Shown: positions 43,548 to 45,691 of the stretch, piece after piece
Numbering within the stretch: the stretch's first letter is position 1
How the letters are laid out: each line of letters opens with the position of its first letter
Assembly: GCA_023410055.1 (NCBI GenBank)
Contig: JAEYQK010000034.1
Span: 1-45,691 of the forward strand
DNA length: 45,691 bases
Source of the DNA: Acidobacteriota bacterium
Lineage (GTDB): Bacteria; Acidobacteriota; Terriglobia; Terriglobales; Acidobacteriaceae
Direction: 5' to 3'
The notes under the pieces: model-generated
What the model was told of the DNA's origin: nothing
What the model saw: only the letters and a program-made list of their open reading frames with translations
The model's database searches: none
Made by a program: the position numbers and the translations under genes

Positions 43548-43588
43548 ACCAACGGGTCAGGACGTAAATGCATGGAAAGGGCTAATGT

Positions 43589-43816
43589 ATGGCCGAAGCA
43601 CCAGAAGTGATGAACATTCGCCAGGCTTCGCAATATTTGGGCGTGAGCGCGGACACTCTCTACAAGTACGTATCGGAGGAGAAGATTCCGGCATTCAAGC
43701 TTGGCAACCGCTGGCGTTTCAAGAAGACGGTTCTGGATCAATGGATGGAGCGTCAGAGCACAGCGGGGGAGAACAGAGGGAAGAAGCGACCGCGCTATGC
43801 GGCGGTCTCGCGATAA
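43589..43816 (+). CDS. Excisionase-type (MerR-like) helix-turn-helix protein
   Basis: A 75-residue protein with one winged HTH: MNIRQASQYLGVSADTLYKYVSEEKIPAFKLGNRWRFKKTVLDQWM (split over residues 8-53) is the classic helix-turn-helix_17 pattern, with a basic C-terminal tail (GKKRPRYAAV). GGAAAGG lies 9 bases upstream of ATG 43589. These proteins serve as excisionases or small regulators. Here it precedes pilM by 36 bases on the same strand, so it is more likely a regulator in the pilus operon than a phage remnant. Its target is unknown; the direct repeat just upstream is a candidate. Confidence 0.88.
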   Translation: MAEAPEVMNIRQASQYLGVSADTLYKYVSEEKIPAFKLGNRWRFKKTVLDQWMERQSTAGENRGKKRPRYAAVSR

Positions 43817-43852
43817 CCGGAATTGAACATAGCAGTGTGTAGAGGCTGACAA

Positions 43853-44899
43853 ATGTTCGGAATGGGTGGAAACAAAACGGTAGTGGGGCTCGATATCGGG
43901 TCCAGCGCGATCAAGGCGATCGAATTGAAGCGCACGAAAGGGCAGATCGAGGTTGCGCATTGTGGCATCGGACCGCTCGCGACTGACGTCGTGGTCGATT
44001 CGATGATCATGGACAGCCCGAGCGTGGCATCAGCGATCACGAACATCTTCACCGACGCTGCGATGAAGTCGAAGTCCGTGGCGACATCGGTCAGCGGCCA
44101 TTCTGTGATCGTGAAACGCATTGGCGTTCCGGCCATGACCGACGAAGAGCTAGCCGACAACATACAGACGGAAGCAGCGCAGCATATTCCCTTCGATATA
44201 GGCGACGTGCACATCGACTACCAGATTCTTGCCGACGAAGGTGGACGTCAGATGGACGTTCTGCTTGTGGCTGCTAAGAAAGACAAGATTCTGAATTACA
44301 CGAATGTCCTGTCGATGGCGGGCAAGGCGCCAGCCGTGGTGGATGTCGACGTTTTTGCGCTGCAGAACTGCTACGAGTACAACTACGATCCATCGCCCAA
44401 TTCCGTCGTGGCTTTATTGAACCTTGGCGCGAGCGTTATGAACATCGCCATCGTTAAGGGCTCGACATGGCTGTTTTCGCGTGACGTCAGCGTGGGCGGA
44501 AACCAGTACACGGACTCGCTGCAAAAGGAACTGGATCTCAGTTACGAAGATGCCGAATCGTTCAAGTTAGGCCGGAAAGTCGGAACGGTTAGCGAAGACG
44601 CGAAGGGTCCCATTCTGCAGCAAGTGACCGAAATTATCGTGCTTGAGATCCAGAAGACGTTCGACTTCTTCCGAGCAACTGCGGGTGGCGAGCACATTGA
44701 GCGCATATACATGGCCGGCGGCTCTTGCAAGGTGCCTGGATTGATGGAGGCGCTTCGTCACGAGTTCTCGCTTCCAGTCGAGTATCTCAATCCATTCCAA
44801 AAGATCACGTATTCGGTCGATGAATCATTGATCGAACAGAATCCTGGGCAGTTGGCGGTTGCAGTGGGCTTAGCGCTGAGGAGTTTTGAAGACCTATGA
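43853..44899 (+). CDS. pilM: PilM, type IV pilus assembly ATPase-like protein
   Basis: A 348-residue actin/FtsA-like protein. The first phosphate loop VVGLDIGSSAIKAIELKR is at 9-26, with further conserved parts VLLVAAKKDKILNYT, SVVALLNLGASVMNIAIVKG and a C-terminal IYMAGGSCKVPGLMEAL. PilM binds the cytoplasmic N-terminus of PilN and builds the pilus inner-membrane alignment complex. The stop overlaps the pilN start as ATGA. Confidence 0.95.
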   Translation: MFGMGGNKTVVGLDIGSSAIKAIELKRTKGQIEVAHCGIGPLATDVVVDSMIMDSPSVASAITNIFTDAAMKSKSVATSVSGHSVIVKRIGVPAMTDEELADNIQTEAAQHIPFDIGDVHIDYQILADEGGRQMDVLLVAAKKDKILNYTNVLSMAGKAPAVVDVDVFALQNCYEYNYDPSPNSVVALLNLGASVMNIAIVKGSTWLFSRDVSVGGNQYTDSLQKELDLSYEDAESFKLGRKVGTVSEDAKGPILQQVTEIIVLEIQKTFDFFRATAGGEHIERIYMAGGSCKVPGLMEALRHEFSLPVEYLNPFQKITYSVDESLIEQNPGQLAVAVGLALRSFEDL

Positions 44900-45546
44900 T
44901 TCGGATAAATCTGCTAGGCGTTGCAAAAGCGAAAAAGGGCAAAAAACCCGTTATCGAGTCATCGGGTGGAGTTTCGGTGCTCTTCATCGGAGTCTTGATA
45001 ATGGCTGCTGCTTTCCTAGGTGGCAATTATTTCTATTACTCGCGGATCAAGGCCGAGACGGTGAAGATTGACACTGAACTTCGCAAGGCTGAAGCGGAGA
45101 ATCGGCGACTTTCGGACGTGAAAGCAAGCTATCTGGAGCGGGAAAAGGTCAAAGATAACTACAAGCGCCGAGTTGACGTGATCGATCAGTTGCGCACTGC
45201 CCAGACCGGTCCCGTCAGTCTTCTGACCATGGTAGGCGGCACGGTGAATTCAGTCGACGAAGTCTGGTTGAGCACCATGACGGACGCTGGTTCAACTATT
45301 GAACTGAAAGGAACCGCGCTCAGCGTTCATGGCGTGGCCGATTTCATGCGCAAACTGCAGAATAGCGGGTACTTCAAGAACGTGGAGATCAAGGAAACGT
45401 ATCAGGACGCAAGTGTGAAGGAGATCCAAGCCTTCGTGTTTACGATGACTTGCGAGAAAGCGGCACAAGCGCCAGCGTCTGCACCGGCTACGAAGACCGG
45501 GACCTCAGCACCTGCGAAATCAACGGGAACAGGGAAGACGGTCTAA
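44896..45546 (+). CDS. pilN: PilN, type IV pilus inner-membrane assembly protein
   Basis: A 216-residue protein. The N-terminus MIRINLLGVAKAKKGKKP carries the INLL motif that binds PilM, followed by one membrane helix (VSVLFIGVLIMAAAFLGGNY, about 29-50), a coiled coil (about 55-95) and a ferredoxin-like periplasmic domain (VWLSTMTDAGSTIELKGTAL). The last 30 residues are an Ala/Pro/Thr/Lys-rich tail, longer than in typical PilN. It precedes the PilO start by 70 bases. Confidence 0.92.
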   Translation: MIRINLLGVAKAKKGKKPVIESSGGVSVLFIGVLIMAAAFLGGNYFYYSRIKAETVKIDTELRKAEAENRRLSDVKASYLEREKVKDNYKRRVDVIDQLRTAQTGPVSLLTMVGGTVNSVDEVWLSTMTDAGSTIELKGTALSVHGVADFMRKLQNSGYFKNVEIKETYQDASVKEIQAFVFTMTCEKAAQAPASAPATKTGTSAPAKSTGTGKTV

Positions 45547-45616
45547 ACGGATAAGGCGCCATAAAGGCGTAGAACACTGGATTTTCTGGGTAAGAACAAC
45601 GGCGAGGTTTACTGAG

Positions 45617-45691
45617 ATGTCACAAAAAGCGCAGTTGGGAATTGTTTTTGGAGTCCTGGTGCTGCTGACTGCGGGACTGTACTTTACGGTG
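45617..45691 (+). CDS. pilO: PilO-like type IV pilus protein, partial (first 25 residues)
   Basis: ATG 45617 opens a frame MSQKAQLGIVFGVLVLLTAG, then LYFTV at the window edge: a short cytoplasmic N-terminus and the beginning of a membrane helix. Position directly after pilM-pilN and the single-helix start fit PilO, which pairs with PilN. The rest of the gene lies outside the window. Confidence 0.7.
   Translation, partial: MSQKAQLGIVFGVLVLLTAGLYFTV

Larger units (their letters stand above)
42948..43588. other. Structured intergenic region between the envelope operon and the pilus operon
   Basis: About 640 bases with no credible gene; a minus-strand frame of 139 codons (42993-43412) has no recognisable family. 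It holds a long inverted repeat (43314-43404) and a 10-base direct repeat with 33-base period (43505-43514, 43538-43547). Both divergent promoters must lie here. Confidence 0.6.

Overview
The window most resembles a chromosome segment of an Acidobacteriota member (Terriglobia-like). Seen: an acidobacterial-type VWFA protein with a signal peptide, a very large Oar-like TonB-dependent receptor with an N-terminal carboxypeptidase-regulatory domain, and several families of short dispersed palindromes, some inside reading frames. The species assignment is inference.

Region 1 (1 to about 12.26 kb) looks like an accessory island. A tyrosine recombinase gene sits just beyond the 3' end of a tRNA-Phe(GAA) gene, which is the usual arrangement at the edge of an integrated element, and everything to its left is accessory in character. 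The core is a compact minus-strand run: a two-domain ubiquitin-like protein, an E2-like protein, a JAB/MPN isopeptidase, a ThiF/E1-like adenylyltransferase, a RecQ helicase fused to a phosphoribosyltransferase domain, and the 5' part of a DprA-like gene running off the left edge. Divergent from it lies a sigma-like protein, an unknown 163-residue protein and an ImmA/IrrE metallopeptidase, with a perfect inverted repeat between the two operons. A second sigma factor with a C-terminal extension, a DUF4331 protein and a LysR regulator complete the island. Together this looks like a regulated ubiquitin-like conjugation system coupled to DNA processing, plausibly anti-phage (inference).

Region 2 (12.4 to 28.5 kb) is mostly housekeeping: a MagIII/Nth-like DNA glycosylase, an NtrY-NtrX-type two-component pair, a small cytochrome c, Era, a secreted duplicated-domain protein, YciI, a DUF1906-type glycosidase-like protein, a phospholipase C/AcpA-like lipoprotein, MsrPQ (periplasmic methionine sulfoxide repair), a ferredoxin, and the conserved ybeZ(phoH)-ybeY-ybeX(corC) cluster.

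Region 3 (28.9 to 36.7 kb) holds a coupled pair of unrecognised secreted proteins, then a methionine operon metY-metX-hom. Upstream of metY are a TTGACA-N17-TAAAGT promoter, a methionine-rich leader reading frame, an antiterminator-like helix and a mutually exclusive intrinsic terminator: the full architecture of ribosome-mediated transcription attenuation responding to methionine.

Region 4 (36.7 to 45.7 kb) holds the minus-strand VWFA protein, the TonB receptor and a DUF5666 protein, then a structured intergenic stretch, a small excisionase-type HTH protein, and the start of a type IV pilus cluster pilM-pilN-pilO cut by the right edge.
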